Below, one piece after another: positions 25,837 to 35,121 of a stretch of 64,000 nt of DNA. Under the pieces are notes generated by a model. That model was not told the origin of the DNA. It searched no databases and saw nothing but the letters and a program-made list of their open reading frames with translations. The translations under genes were made by a program, and so were the position numbers. The stretch comes from Bacteroidota bacterium (GTDB lineage: Bacteria > Bacteroidota > Bacteroidia > Bacteroidales > Lentimicrobiaceae). The first letter of the stretch is position 1. Each line of letters starts with the position of its first letter. The stretch lies in contig JAEYSM010000023.1 in NCBI GenBank assembly GCA_023434665.1, forward strand, positions 168,423-232,422, written 5' to 3'.

Positions 25837-26738
25837 ACACTCAAATTGCCGTAATAATACCAGTTTACAATGCATTGGCTCATACAGTTAAATGCCTGAA
25901 CACAATATTTAAGTCAATAAATAATCAAGAACTCGAACCACACTTTAAAGTGATCGTAATTGATGATGGATCAACAGACGGAACTTCAAAATGGATAATG
26001 AAAAATCACCCCCAAACAATTGTTCTATCAGGTGATGGAAATTTATGGTGGAGTGGAGGTATAAATAAGGGAACTAAGTATGCTCTAAATACATTAAAAA
26101 CAGATTATATATTGTGGTGGAACAATGATATAATACCTGATAAAGATTACTTTGTAAACCTGTTATCGATAGTTCAAGATGAAACAATTTATATCGGTGG
26201 ATCCAAAATATATTACTTCCATCAGCCCCATATTATCTGGTCCATGGGTGGGATATTTGAAACCAGAACCGGAAGAAAGTATATGATTGGAATGAATGAA
26301 ACAGATAATCCTTCGTTTGAAAAAAGAATCTCTGTTGATTGGTTACCTGGTATGGGAACTTTTATTCACAGAAGTGTATTTGAGAAAATTGGACTTGTTG
26401 ATGAAGAAAATTTTCCCCAGTACCATGGAGATAGTGACTTCACCTTCAGGGCAAAACTAGCAGGGTATGAAATTATAGTTTTCACCGAGCTGAAAATATG
26501 GAATGATAAAAGTAATTCAGGTTTAACGCATCAGAACAGCTTTAAAAAGTTGTTCAGGACTTTGAATGATGTCAAATCAAATTATCATTTAAAGAAAGAT
26601 GTTAAGTTCTATAAAAGGTACGCCACCTCAACGATGGCATATCAAACCTTAGCACATAAATATTGTTATTACATCGGTGGATTCCTTAAGTGGAGACTAC
26701 TAAGATTATTTGGTCTATCAAAAAAAGAATCATTATAA
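25833..26738 (+). CDS. Family 2 glycosyltransferase (rhamnosyltransferase-like)
   Basis: 301 residues. GT-A fold: QIAVIIPVYNALAHTVKCL at the N-terminus, VIVIDDGSTDGTSKW (about 47-61), GNLWWSGGINKGTKYAL (about 71-87), and the metal-binding DxD equivalent in LWWNNDIIPD (about 97-106). SVDWLPGMGTFIHRSVFEKIGLVDEENFP followed by HGDSDFTFRAKLAGY is the acceptor side with the catalytic ED-type residues. The WWSGG and WWNNDI forms are typical of the rhamnosyltransferase-like GT2 group. It is cytoplasmic and adds one sugar to the lipid-linked repeat unit. It is translationally coupled to the polymerase candidate (ATGA overlap). Confidence 0.87.
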   Translation: MNTQIAVIIPVYNALAHTVKCLNTIFKSINNQELEPHFKVIVIDDGSTDGTSKWIMKNHPQTIVLSGDGNLWWSGGINKGTKYALNTLKTDYILWWNNDIIPDKDYFVNLLSIVQDETIYIGGSKIYYFHQPHIIWSMGGIFETRTGRKYMIGMNETDNPSFEKRISVDWLPGMGTFIHRSVFEKIGLVDEENFPQYHGDSDFTFRAKLAGYEIIVFTELKIWNDKSNSGLTHQNSFKKLFRTLNDVKSNYHLKKDVKFYKRYATSTMAYQTLAHKYCYYIGGFLKWRLLRLFGLSKKESL

Positions 26739-26806
26739 GGTTCACTTCTACTCCTGCCAATAATAACTGCCGGGCTTAGTTTAAGCCTTTAACATTGCAT
26801 CTTATA

Positions 26807-27979
26807 ATGAAAGTAACTATATATAATGGTGGTGGTCAAGCTGACTATCTGTATGGATTGGTATCGGGGTTGCATTCATCTCCGATTAAAAAGATTGACA
26901 TTTTAGATATTGATCGCTCTGAGAATCTATTTAACAATTTTGCAAAGGTCAAATTTCAATCTGTTTATAAATACCAAAAGAAAGGATCATCTATCTTAAA
27001 AAAAGGGTTTAATATTTTGAGGTATTACACTTTACAGATGATACATCTTATTTTAAACAAACCAAGAGTAATACATTTTCAATGGCTTGACAGATTTTAT
27101 ATCCCCGACCGAATAATTCTACCACTTATAGCAAGGCTCTTCGGTCACAAAACAGTTCTTACTGTTCACAATGTTAATGCTGGAAAAAGAGATAATAAAG
27201 ATAGTTTTTACAACAGGTTTACTTTAAAAGTTTTATACCACACTTGCCATCACCTGGTTGTGCATACTCCAGCAAGTCGGATTGAATTAATGACAGATTT
27301 CAAAATAGACAGTCGTAAAATATCGGTTATCAAGCATGGAATGAATAACAAAGTCACCGTATTAGGTTTGACAAAGTCCCAGGCCAGACAATTATTAGAA
27401 ATCCCTATGGACCGTAAAGTTATTTTATTCTTCGGCAACATAGATTATTACAAAGGATTGGATGTATTATTAGAGAGCATTCATTTCTTAGAAGAGGAAT
27501 TAAAAAAAGATCTTACCCTCATAATTGCCGGTAATATAAAGTCCACGGAATACAGTAATGTAGTACTAGAGATGATAGAAAATTCACCTATTAAAAAAGA
27601 AATCATTTCCCATATAAGATACATAAGAGACGAGGAAATAGAACCTTTTTTTCAGGCAGCTGACACGATAGCAATGCCATACCGCGACATCTATCAGTCT
27701 GGCGTCCTTTTTATGGCATATAACTTCGGTTTGCCTCCTATTGCTACCAGAGTCGGAAACTTTGAAAATGATATTCAGGAGGCGAAAACAGGCATTCTCG
27801 CCCAAGGTGAAGGTGTTATTGCCTTTTCACATGCTATTACTCAATTCTTTAATTCAGAGATGTTCAAGAATATTGAACTAACCAGACAATACATAAAGAC
27901 TTGGTCTGCAAAACAATATTCGTGGGATTCTATAGGGGCACAAACTTATGATTTATATAAACAACTGGTAGAACGATGA
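26807..27979 (+). CDS. Family 4-type glycosyltransferase (GT-B fold)
   Basis: 390 residues from ATG 26807; the ATG at 26795 adds four residues. The N-terminal half has KVTIYNGGGQADYLYGLVSGL, PRVIHFQWLDRF and KTVLTVHNVNAGKRD. The C-terminal half carries the donor-binding features VILFFGNIDYYKGLDVLLES (about 210-229), LTLIIAGNI, IRYIRDEEIEPFFQAADTIAMPYRDIYQSGVLFMAYNFGLPPIATRVGN split over about 270-320, with the usual E/Q-S-G block, and a short C-terminal helix. Donor and acceptor sugars cannot be read from the sequence. It ends in an ATGA overlap with the deacetylase-like gene. Confidence 0.85.
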   Translation: MKVTIYNGGGQADYLYGLVSGLHSSPIKKIDILDIDRSENLFNNFAKVKFQSVYKYQKKGSSILKKGFNILRYYTLQMIHLILNKPRVIHFQWLDRFYIPDRIILPLIARLFGHKTVLTVHNVNAGKRDNKDSFYNRFTLKVLYHTCHHLVVHTPASRIELMTDFKIDSRKISVIKHGMNNKVTVLGLTKSQARQLLEIPMDRKVILFFGNIDYYKGLDVLLESIHFLEEELKKDLTLIIAGNIKSTEYSNVVLEMIENSPIKKEIISHIRYIRDEEIEPFFQAADTIAMPYRDIYQSGVLFMAYNFGLPPIATRVGNFENDIQEAKTGILAQGEGVIAFSHAITQFFNSEMFKNIELTRQYIKTWSAKQYSWDSIGAQTYDLYKQLVER

Positions 27980-28761
27980 CAACTAATCAAAATACTATTT
28001 TTCTAAGAAACGATGATGTAAGACAAGAGCTCGATCCAGAGCTGATCACTCTCACCGAAATGTGTATTGATCTAAGTATCCCATTAACTCACGCAGTAGA
28101 ACCGGCAAATGTTTCAAACCGCGTGGTGGAATGGCTCTTGAATATGAAAAGTAAGAATCCCAATCTTATTGAGATTATTCAGCATGGTTATGATCATAAT
28201 CTTTCAAAGCTTCATCAGAAAATGGAATTTGGAGGAACCAGAAATTATGAAGACCAGTATAATGCTATAATTAAGGGGAAAAAGATGATGAATTCTTACT
28301 TTGGAGAGGCATGGTCTCCGGTATTTACTTTTCCTTACGGCACATATAATTTCGAAACATTAAGTGCAGTAAATGATGCCGGTTATAAAGTGATTTCTTC
28401 AAAAGTCAATTTTTCTTTTAAGAACCGGTTCAAAAACCGAATGGGTAGATTATTTGGAACTGATTTTATATTAGATAAAAAAATAAGCTACCATACTACC
28501 AAAAGGCCTCATTTTGACTTTCATGAAATATCAGTTTCAGCTAATGTTATCAGAAAATACACAGGCAATAGGACTGCTATACACTATAGCAAATCTGAAG
28601 TATTACAACAAATAGCTACTGCTCAAAAATTTACTAACCAAATTGGATTACTCTTCCATCATCGATTCCATACAAAAGAGTTTCCAGTGTTCGCTAATCT
28701 GCTAAAAGATTTAAAACAAATGGGATATCATTTCTCAACCATAATTGACCTTATACGTTAG
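27976..28761 (+). CDS. Polysaccharide-deacetylase-like (NodB-fold) protein
   Basis: 261 residues with no signal peptide, so probably cytoplasmic. The fold is suggested by the metal-site elements: FLRNDDV (about 9-15, the Asp pair) and IQHGYDHNLSKLH (about 67-79, HxxxH). TFPYGTYNFETLSAVNDAGYKVIS (about 116-139) and LLFHHRFHTKEF near the C-terminus complete the active site. Members remove acetyl groups from amino sugars or act on related amides. Being cytoplasmic and embedded among glycosyltransferases, it may deacetylate a sugar-nucleotide or lipid-linked intermediate. Substrate not determinable. Confidence 0.72.
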   Translation: MTTNQNTIFLRNDDVRQELDPELITLTEMCIDLSIPLTHAVEPANVSNRVVEWLLNMKSKNPNLIEIIQHGYDHNLSKLHQKMEFGGTRNYEDQYNAIIKGKKMMNSYFGEAWSPVFTFPYGTYNFETLSAVNDAGYKVISSKVNFSFKNRFKNRMGRLFGTDFILDKKISYHTTKRPHFDFHEISVSANVIRKYTGNRTAIHYSKSEVLQQIATAQKFTNQIGLLFHHRFHTKEFPVFANLLKDLKQMGYHFSTIIDLIR

Positions 28762-28778
28762 TTTGAAAACACCACACT

Positions 28779-30644
28779 ATGAAAGAATATTTACACCAAA
28801 CACTGATCGACCAATCAATAGAACCGCGAATCCCCGGATACTTCCTCATCGAGGCAACTGAGAATCCACTGGCAACTAAAAGAATTTTAGAAGAAGGCAT
28901 AAACCGCTTTTTTGGGGGATTTGGAGAACAAGCTTATATTTATGACTGGGGCAATTATAAATTCGCTCTACTAATTCCTCAAACTATCTCAATATTCAGT
29001 TGCATCAGTCTTTATAAATCCGGTAATGATTTTGCCTTCATTGAAGGCACTTTCTATGACTATGAATTGTTGAAAAAAAACAAAAAAGAAAATATCTCAA
29101 CTCAATTAGCTAGTGAGGTGCTGGAACTCTGTTATAAAGAACAGTACTCGAAACTAAAAGATTTTAATGGAAGGTACTCTGGGTTGGTCTATGTTAGAGA
29201 ACATAACAAGCTAATACTCATTACTGATAGTTATGGAGCAAATCGGGTTTTTGTTTATGACGATTCCAAGCGCTTTGCAGTAAGCAACAATTTGTACGCA
29301 CTTTCAACAAATCCAGCCTTGAAATTGACAATAAACGAAGAGTCTATTGCACAGATAATCCATTATGAGTACCCAGCTTACAGGGAAACTGAATTTAACC
29401 AGATTTCACTTGTACTTCCGTCTGATATTCTCGTGCGTAAGAACCAGAAAAACACATATCATAAATTTTTTCAACAGGTTTCCAGGACACCTGAGAAAAA
29501 AGATAAGGAATATGTTGATGAACTCAGGGATACTGTCGACCAATACTTTAAAGAAACCTATAATTATTTGAACGAGCCAATGGGAATATATCTCTCAAAA
29601 GGCAAAGACAGCCGCTTTTTCCTTCCATTTTTAGAAAGAAACAATATCCCATATCTTCCATTTGTGTTTAAAGAAGATACTGGTATTTTCGATTATCCCG
29701 AAGTAAGGAGAATAGCACAGCTGTTAAATAAGGACTTACATGTGCTTGAGAACCATACTATAAACAGGACTTTTTCCTTCCTGTTTTCAATGAGTACCAC
29801 TGCAACTTCGCCATGGCTTGCGTTGGGAAAAATAGCAGGAAATTATGTCTCAAATGCGCTTATGGGTCTTTATGGTGAGAGCAGCTCAGGAAAATTATGT
29901 GCTCATCGAAATTTTGGGGTCAATGACTGGGAAAGTTCCGTTAAAGCAACTATTCTAGGTAATTCCAGAGGCATTTCAAGCGAGGAAGCGAAAAAATGGT
30001 TACCATATTTTAGCAAATACGACACGGAAGCAGCTTTTAGAAGAATTTACAAAGATTACCCACCTGTTGAAATTCCTTTTGACTATGATACTTATCAGGA
30101 TATTGACCATCGTTCTTTCAGAAACGCAATCGTAATACTCTTAAAAGCTCAACACTTTATAACACCTATTACTCCTTTCATGGATAAACGAATTGCGGCA
30201 GTATACCATAAACTACCACTAAACCTGTTAAAATCACAATTGGCCCATACTATAATTGCAGGAGAGGAACCTAAAAGTAGCAGTGTACGTTCAACAGCAT
30301 TCCCTGTATCTCTGAAAAATGAAAAATACCTAAGATCTATATTGGTTAAAATTGTGAAATTCAACAATAATTATAAAGATTTTCTGATGGCCGGCAAAAA
30401 ACGTAAATACAAACCCTTTGTTCAGAAGGATTCATTTATACCCAGATCCGATTACTTTAAAAATATTTACGATCAGCCATTATATATTGGGAATCCCAGA
30501 ATTCTCACCAGAATATATAATGTTGATGAGTATCTGGCAATAACTCTACAGGATAATCTTGAGACCTTCTTTAAATCTCCTGAAATCTTACACAATGAAA
30601 TATCCTTTCCAAACTCTAATTTAAAATCAACTACACTTAACTAA
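28779..30644 (+). CDS. Asparagine-synthase-like protein without N-terminal glutaminase Cys
   Basis: 621 residues. The C-terminal half (about 230-560) is an ATP-pyrophosphatase domain with the PP-loop altered to YLSKGKDSRFFLPFL (about 272-286; the canonical form is SGGxDS). The N-terminal half resembles the glutamine amidotransferase fold (EGTFYDYELL, LKDFNGRYSGLVY, LITDSYGANRVFVY), but the chain starts MKEYLHQ, so the catalytic Cys2 is missing and glutamine cannot be used as in AsnB. Proteins of this kind in polysaccharide loci are thought to amidate or otherwise modify a sugar or amino-acid substituent. It is not a housekeeping asparagine synthetase. Confidence 0.78.
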   Translation: MKEYLHQTLIDQSIEPRIPGYFLIEATENPLATKRILEEGINRFFGGFGEQAYIYDWGNYKFALLIPQTISIFSCISLYKSGNDFAFIEGTFYDYELLKKNKKENISTQLASEVLELCYKEQYSKLKDFNGRYSGLVYVREHNKLILITDSYGANRVFVYDDSKRFAVSNNLYALSTNPALKLTINEESIAQIIHYEYPAYRETEFNQISLVLPSDILVRKNQKNTYHKFFQQVSRTPEKKDKEYVDELRDTVDQYFKETYNYLNEPMGIYLSKGKDSRFFLPFLERNNIPYLPFVFKEDTGIFDYPEVRRIAQLLNKDLHVLENHTINRTFSFLFSMSTTATSPWLALGKIAGNYVSNALMGLYGESSSGKLCAHRNFGVNDWESSVKATILGNSRGISSEEAKKWLPYFSKYDTEAAFRRIYKDYPPVEIPFDYDTYQDIDHRSFRNAIVILLKAQHFITPITPFMDKRIAAVYHKLPLNLLKSQLAHTIIAGEEPKSSSVRSTAFPVSLKNEKYLRSILVKIVKFNNNYKDFLMAGKKRKYKPFVQKDSFIPRSDYFKNIYDQPLYIGNPRILTRIYNVDEYLAITLQDNLETFFKSPEILHNEISFPNSNLKSTTLN

Positions 30645-30657
30645 GTATTTAACTAAA

Positions 30658-31815
30658 ATGAAACAATGGGTAATATGCACTGGACCTGACTGGTTTAGAC
30701 CTTCCATTACTAGTACAAGGCAAATTATTTTTCAATTTGTTAATGAAGGGAAGCGTGTGCTATGGGTCAACCCGGTTGCTTTTAAATCGCCTGCTGTTAA
30801 CTCTGATAACAAAAAATCGATGAAAAAAAAGATCTTTAATAAGCTTAAAACGCATTTAAAGATCTTTAGGAAAACGAGCAAAAACATCTTTATTCTTGTC
30901 CCTTTTTATATTCCCATTTTTAATCCTTTCTTTGATAAACTGAATGCAAAACTTGTAACCCAACAGGTCAAATTCGCTTCCCTCTTATTAAATATTAATT
31001 GGGGAAACAGTATATTATGGATATCAGGAAATTTTACTTTATCACCCCTTTTAAAGTATAGGTTTAAAAAGAAAATATACCAGGCCGCTGATCTGATTTC
31101 AGATTATCGGACTAATGATCATGAATTGCTCAAAAGTTTGAGAGAAAAAGAAGTATATCTGAGTCGGAATGTTGATCACTTATTTGCAAGCTCACCAAAA
31201 ATCAAACAGAAATTAGAAGAGTTATCAGATAGAAATGTCAATTTACTAACTCATGGAGTAGACTTAAAGCATTTTATTAAAGATCACGCTCTGAATCCAA
31301 TAATGGTTAAAATCATTCAAAAAGGCCTTCCAATAGCTGGTTATTATGGAACTCTTTCAGATGCCAATGACAAGCAGGTATTTCTTAAACTAGCGCAAAA
31401 TGGATTCTCAGTAGTAATTATAGGTAAAGTACTTGGCGATTATTCAATGCTTGAAGGAATTGAAAATATCTACTTTACCGGACCTGTTGAATTTGATCAA
31501 CTGCCTTCTTATGCCAGAGGCTTCGACGTTTGTCTTCTTAATTGGATTATGGCGGATTGGATAAAGAATTCTTTTCCGGTTAAATTTCTCGAGTATCTGG
31601 CTATGGGGAAACCTGTAGTAAGTTGCCGGATTCCTGTTATTGAAGAGCTATTTTTTGACTTTGCTTATTTTGCTGATTCACCACAAGAATTTATTGAGCA
31701 AGCCTGGAAAAGCATACGGGAAAACAATGAACAGAAAGAAGAATTACGGATTGCAGAAGCCGCAAAACATACTTGGGATACTAAGTTTAAATTGATCAAA
31801 GAAACAATATCATGA
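30658..31815 (+). CDS. Glycosyltransferase (GT-B fold, GT1/GT4-like)
   Basis: 385 residues. The start is typical of TuaH-like transferases (KQWVICTGPDWFRPSITSTR, then RVLWVNPVAF). The middle has ILWISGNFTLSPLL, AADLISDYRTNDHELL and VDHLFASSPKIKQKLEEL. The C-terminal donor domain has LTHGVDLKHF (about 198-207), IAGYYGTLSD, VVIIGKVLGDYSMLEGIENI, YFTGPVEFDQLPSYARGFDV, and SFPVKFLEYLAMGKPVVSC, the conserved KxxEYxAxGxPVV block. It adds a sugar of unknown identity to the repeat unit. It overlaps the adenylate-forming gene by 4 bp. Confidence 0.85.
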   Translation: MKQWVICTGPDWFRPSITSTRQIIFQFVNEGKRVLWVNPVAFKSPAVNSDNKKSMKKKIFNKLKTHLKIFRKTSKNIFILVPFYIPIFNPFFDKLNAKLVTQQVKFASLLLNINWGNSILWISGNFTLSPLLKYRFKKKIYQAADLISDYRTNDHELLKSLREKEVYLSRNVDHLFASSPKIKQKLEELSDRNVNLLTHGVDLKHFIKDHALNPIMVKIIQKGLPIAGYYGTLSDANDKQVFLKLAQNGFSVVIIGKVLGDYSMLEGIENIYFTGPVEFDQLPSYARGFDVCLLNWIMADWIKNSFPVKFLEYLAMGKPVVSCRIPVIEELFFDFAYFADSPQEFIEQAWKSIRENNEQKEELRIAEAAKHTWDTKFKLIKETIS

Positions 31816-33098
31816 AGATAGGACTGCAATTAATCGATTTGATAAGAGGGACTAATATCCTGCAACGATTTGAAGAATTAAAAAATCCTGCAGGTTCTAA
31901 GGTGAGGACATCGCATTCTATAAGGCTTGCTCAGCTTTTGAAAGAAATCAAAAGTTCAAATGCATTTTACCGTCCAATCCTGGAAAAATTTTCCAATGAA
32001 GTAATTGATAAAAATCCTCTTGATGTCTTAAGCAGTCTTCCTATAATGGATAAGAAAACAATTTCCTCACATTATAAAGAAATCTTCACACCTTTAAAAA
32101 ACAGACCTGTTCAACAAAAGAAAACCGGAGGCAGCACCGGAACTCCCTTTTACTATTATGTTGATAAAGAGCATCTTTCATGGTTTTGGGGCTATATTTA
32201 TCACTTTTGGAATCTTTATTCAGGTTATAAACCAGGGGATCCATTTGTAACTATTGCAGGCAATTCTCTAAGAACCACTAAAAAACGCTTATTAGAAAAA
32301 ACATATCACTTTTTACAAAACAATTATTTCATCACGGGCGACATCATTGATGAAACTCTCCAAATTGACTATAACAAAACCAGAAAAGCCATATTACTGT
32401 ATGGCTATCCAAGTTCAATCCTTAATATAATTAAGACTAAACCTGAAGTTTTAAATCACTTTTCTGGCCTGAAGGCTGTATTCACTACATCTGAACAATT
32501 ACTACCAGCATCCCGTAAATCCATTGAGGCAGCATTTAAAGTTCCAATATATGACATGTACGGAGCAAATGATGGAGGAATTCTTACCTGTGAATGCTCA
32601 CAACATACTGGTTACCATATAAATGAATTAAATTGTTATGTTGAAACATTTATCAATGAGCATGGTTTGTCAGAGTTGTTGTTAACAAATCTCAATAGTT
32701 ACAGTTTTCCTTTTATCAGATACAGAGTAGGAGATTTAGGAAAACTTGAGTCTCAACCTTGCCAGTGTGGTGAAAATTCCCTTCGGATAGTTGAACTCAA
32801 AGGCAGAACACGTGACATGATTTTACTTCCTGGAGGAAAGAGCATTCATGGTTCATTCTTCAACACTGTTTTCTACAAATACCCTGGGATTGATGGATAC
32901 AGGATAGTACAAAACAAAGACCTTTCTATCGTGCTTCATATACATACCATAGATCCAGAAGATTATAAAGAAGTATCAGCTCTCGTCTATGAAGATATTC
33001 AGAAAGCTGTAAAAGGAGCTAAAATAACTATAGAATTTATGACTGATCTCAATCCAACTAATGACAAATTCAAACTAATTGAAAGCCATGTCCTTTAA
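31812..33098 (+). CDS. PaaK/CapK-like adenylate-forming enzyme
   Basis: 428 residues of the phenylacetate-CoA-ligase-like group found in capsule loci (CapK). The ATP-binding loop QKKTGGSTGTPFYYYVDKEH is at about residues 100-119. Later motifs include FTTSEQLLPASRKSIEAAF and DMYGANDGGILTCECSQHTGYH (about 245-266, the YGxND-type aromatic binding block). FPFIRYRVGDLG (about 299-310) and GRTRDMILLPGGKSIHGSFF (about 333-352) contain the hinge region. It should activate a carboxylate as an acyl-AMP. With the asparagine-synthase-like protein and CapA-like protein, it may attach a non-sugar group. No carrier protein is seen nearby. Confidence 0.82.
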   Translation: MKIGLQLIDLIRGTNILQRFEELKNPAGSKVRTSHSIRLAQLLKEIKSSNAFYRPILEKFSNEVIDKNPLDVLSSLPIMDKKTISSHYKEIFTPLKNRPVQQKKTGGSTGTPFYYYVDKEHLSWFWGYIYHFWNLYSGYKPGDPFVTIAGNSLRTTKKRLLEKTYHFLQNNYFITGDIIDETLQIDYNKTRKAILLYGYPSSILNIIKTKPEVLNHFSGLKAVFTTSEQLLPASRKSIEAAFKVPIYDMYGANDGGILTCECSQHTGYHINELNCYVETFINEHGLSELLLTNLNSYSFPFIRYRVGDLGKLESQPCQCGENSLRIVELKGRTRDMILLPGGKSIHGSFFNTVFYKYPGIDGYRIVQNKDLSIVLHIHTIDPEDYKEVSALVYEDIQKAVKGAKITIEFMTDLNPTNDKFKLIESHVL

Positions 33099-34116
33099 AA
33101 TTGTCAGCATAGGAGATTATATGACCGGCGAGAATATGCATCATTATGGCCGGGGTATACCACGCAAGTTTCAGGACCGTTTTCATGATTTAGTAACTGA
33201 ACCAGTAAGAGAAACCTTATCCGACGGAGATATCCTTATTTTAAATTTTGAATCTTCATTAGAAGAAGCACAAATTCTTGATAGTCTGCCTATTGAAAAC
33301 GCCGTATACGTCGCTCCTCTGGAAACATTCAAATTACTTAATTCTCTTGAAATTCCAATAGTTGCTAATATTGCTAACAATCATTTTGGACAACATGGAA
33401 ACAAAAGGTCGCAATTCACAATTCAGAATTTGGAGAGAAATGGTATAGTGGTTGTAGGAAAAAATAATCTGCCTGTTGAAATTATTTTAAAGAAATATAC
33501 CTTGAAAATATGGGGAGTGAGTCTTGTTGCTGATGAAAATTATGATGGTGCTTATTTTAAAAGCAGCTATGACTCATTGTTACAAGATTTAAAGCCATTA
33601 ACAGCCAAAGGAGAAAACGAATTTCATATAATCAGCATTCATTGGGGAGTAGAATATAGCACCCTGAATAATGACAAGCAAACCATATTAGCAAGGAAGC
33701 TATCAGAGGCAGGCATGGACTTGGTTTTGGGGCACCATCCGCATACAATACAACCTGTTGAAAAGATAAATAGCACCTGGGTTATATACAGTCATGGCAA
33801 TTTTCTATTTGATCAGAATTTTTCTGCTTTGACCCAGACTGGTCTGATCACAAAAATTAAATTACCGGAAAATCAAGCTGAATTTTACCTTTCACAACAA
33901 AAGGATTTCCAGGTTGTTGAGTTGAATGGAGCCAGTGAAGATGAAATTGAAACATTCTGCAAGGCAAACTTCTCTGTTAAAAAATCTTTACAAATGAGGA
34001 TTTTAATGAAACTGGAAATGCTGAAAAACTTTAACGAACTCAATTATCCGGTAATAAAAACTTTTATTGCAAGATTATTCAGATCACGTCAAACAAGCAA
34101 TGCAAAACAAATATAA
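33088..34116 (+). CDS. CapA-family (PgsA/CapA-like) metallophosphoesterase-fold protein
   Basis: 342 residues from ATG 33088, overlapping the previous stop by 11 bp. Fold motifs are clear: IVSIGDYMTGENMHHYG (about 5-21), ILILNFESSL, VANIANNHFGQHG (the NN-H metal motif, about 90-102), IHWGVEY near 190, and LGHHPHTIQPVEKI followed by WVIYSHGNFLFDQ (about 215-247). CapA/PgsA proteins belong to poly-gamma-glutamate and capsule systems, but their reaction is not settled. No signal peptide is present here, unlike PgsA, so it probably works in the cytoplasm. It sits directly after the PaaK-like gene. Confidence 0.85.
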   Translation: MSFKIVSIGDYMTGENMHHYGRGIPRKFQDRFHDLVTEPVRETLSDGDILILNFESSLEEAQILDSLPIENAVYVAPLETFKLLNSLEIPIVANIANNHFGQHGNKRSQFTIQNLERNGIVVVGKNNLPVEIILKKYTLKIWGVSLVADENYDGAYFKSSYDSLLQDLKPLTAKGENEFHIISIHWGVEYSTLNNDKQTILARKLSEAGMDLVLGHHPHTIQPVEKINSTWVIYSHGNFLFDQNFSALTQTGLITKIKLPENQAEFYLSQQKDFQVVELNGASEDEIETFCKANFSVKKSLQMRILMKLEMLKNFNELNYPVIKTFIARLFRSRQTSNAKQI

Positions 34117-34555
34117 GATATTGGCAGTAGCTTCGGGAGGAGGGCACTGGATTCAGTTGCTCAGAACCAGAAAAGCTTTTAAAGAAGCTGATGTCGTTTT
34201 CGTTTCCACTTTTAATAGTTACACATTCCAGGAATCAGGCTACAGATATCGTTCAGTACCTGATGCTAATCGGTGGAATAAACTTAAACTAATAAAAATG
34301 GCCTTCATCCTGAAAAATATAGTAGATGAAGAGAAACCCGATTTTATCATTTCAACGGGCGCAGCCCCAGGACTAGCAGCAATTTTCTGGGGGAAATTAA
34401 AGGGCATAAAAACCATTTGGATCGATAGTATTGCAAATGTTGAAAGACTTTCTTTGAGTGGTAGGCTCATAAAGCCAATAGCAGATCTCCACATTACACA
34501 ATGGCCCCACTTAGCAAAAGGCAAAACAGTTTATAAAGGCACCGTAATATTATGA
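34100..34555 (+). CDS. Alg14/EpsE-like glycosyltransferase anchoring subunit
   Basis: 151 residues from ATG 34100, overlapping the capA-like stop by 17 bp. An in-frame TTG at 34067 is less likely. Family motifs: the N-terminal ILAVASGGGHWIQLLRTR (about 6-23), VFVSTFNSYTFQE, DFIISTGAAPGLAAIFWGKL (about 88-107), KTIWIDSIANVERLSLSGRLI, ADLHITQWPHLAKG. In eukaryotes Alg14 is the acceptor-side half of a two-subunit GT28 enzyme. In bacteria such pairs add a sugar to a lipid-linked intermediate. It overlaps its partner gene by 4 bp. Confidence 0.87.
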   Translation: MQNKYKILAVASGGGHWIQLLRTRKAFKEADVVFVSTFNSYTFQESGYRYRSVPDANRWNKLKLIKMAFILKNIVDEEKPDFIISTGAAPGLAAIFWGKLKGIKTIWIDSIANVERLSLSGRLIKPIADLHITQWPHLAKGKTVYKGTVIL

Positions 34556-35043
34556 TATTCGTAGTTGTAGGCACTCAGGAGCCCTTTGACCGTTTAATTA
34601 AAATCGTTGATGAATGGGCAGTACAATCAGGTTATAATGACATTATCGCACAGGTATCAAACGCAAACTATTTGCCTGCCAATTTTAAACATTTTGATTT
34701 TCTTCCTACCGATAAATTCGATGAACTCTTTAAGAAAGCAGAAATTATAGTGGGACATGCCGGGATGGGAACTATTATCTCCGCAATGCATTATCAGAAA
34801 CCAATTATAGTAATGCCTCGTTTAGCCAAATTCAGAGAGCATCGTAATGATCACCAGCTTGCAACAGCTAAGAGTTTTTCTCAGTTGGGTTATGTCAGAT
34901 CGGTATACTCAAAAGACGAACTTATTGTAGCTCTCAATGAAAGAAATCTCCTGAAACCTGCCCCTCCCATAAGTGAACATGCTTCAACCGGCCTACTCGA
35001 AACCATCGAAAACTTCTTTATTAAAAACACCATTTCCAACTAA
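34552..35043 (+). CDS. Alg13/EpsF-like glycosyltransferase catalytic subunit
   Basis: 163 residues, the donor-binding half of a split GT28-type transferase. Motifs: IFVVVGTQEPFDRLIKIVDE at the N-terminus, FDFLPTDKFDELFKKAEIIVGHAGMGTI (about 44-71), then HYQKPIIVMPRLAKFREHRNDHQ (about 76-98), the UDP-sugar binding block, and a short tail. Encoded directly after the Alg14-like partner with an ATGA overlap, so the two are made together. The donor is often UDP-GlcNAc, UDP-glucose or a relative; this is not readable from the sequence. Confidence 0.87.
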   Translation: MIFVVVGTQEPFDRLIKIVDEWAVQSGYNDIIAQVSNANYLPANFKHFDFLPTDKFDELFKKAEIIVGHAGMGTIISAMHYQKPIIVMPRLAKFREHRNDHQLATAKSFSQLGYVRSVYSKDELIVALNERNLLKPAPPISEHASTGLLETIENFFIKNTISN

Positions 35044-35121
35044 CTTTAGGAGACAAGTGTTGTTAGTAAAGTAGCTAAGTTTAACTAACATTTTCTAATT
35101 CAACACTTTTCAAACAATGTT

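Noticed and set aside
28779..30644. Housekeeping asparagine synthetase B
   Set aside because: No N-terminal Cys2, altered PP-loop, and a polysaccharide-locus setting; it is an asparagine-synthase-like protein only.
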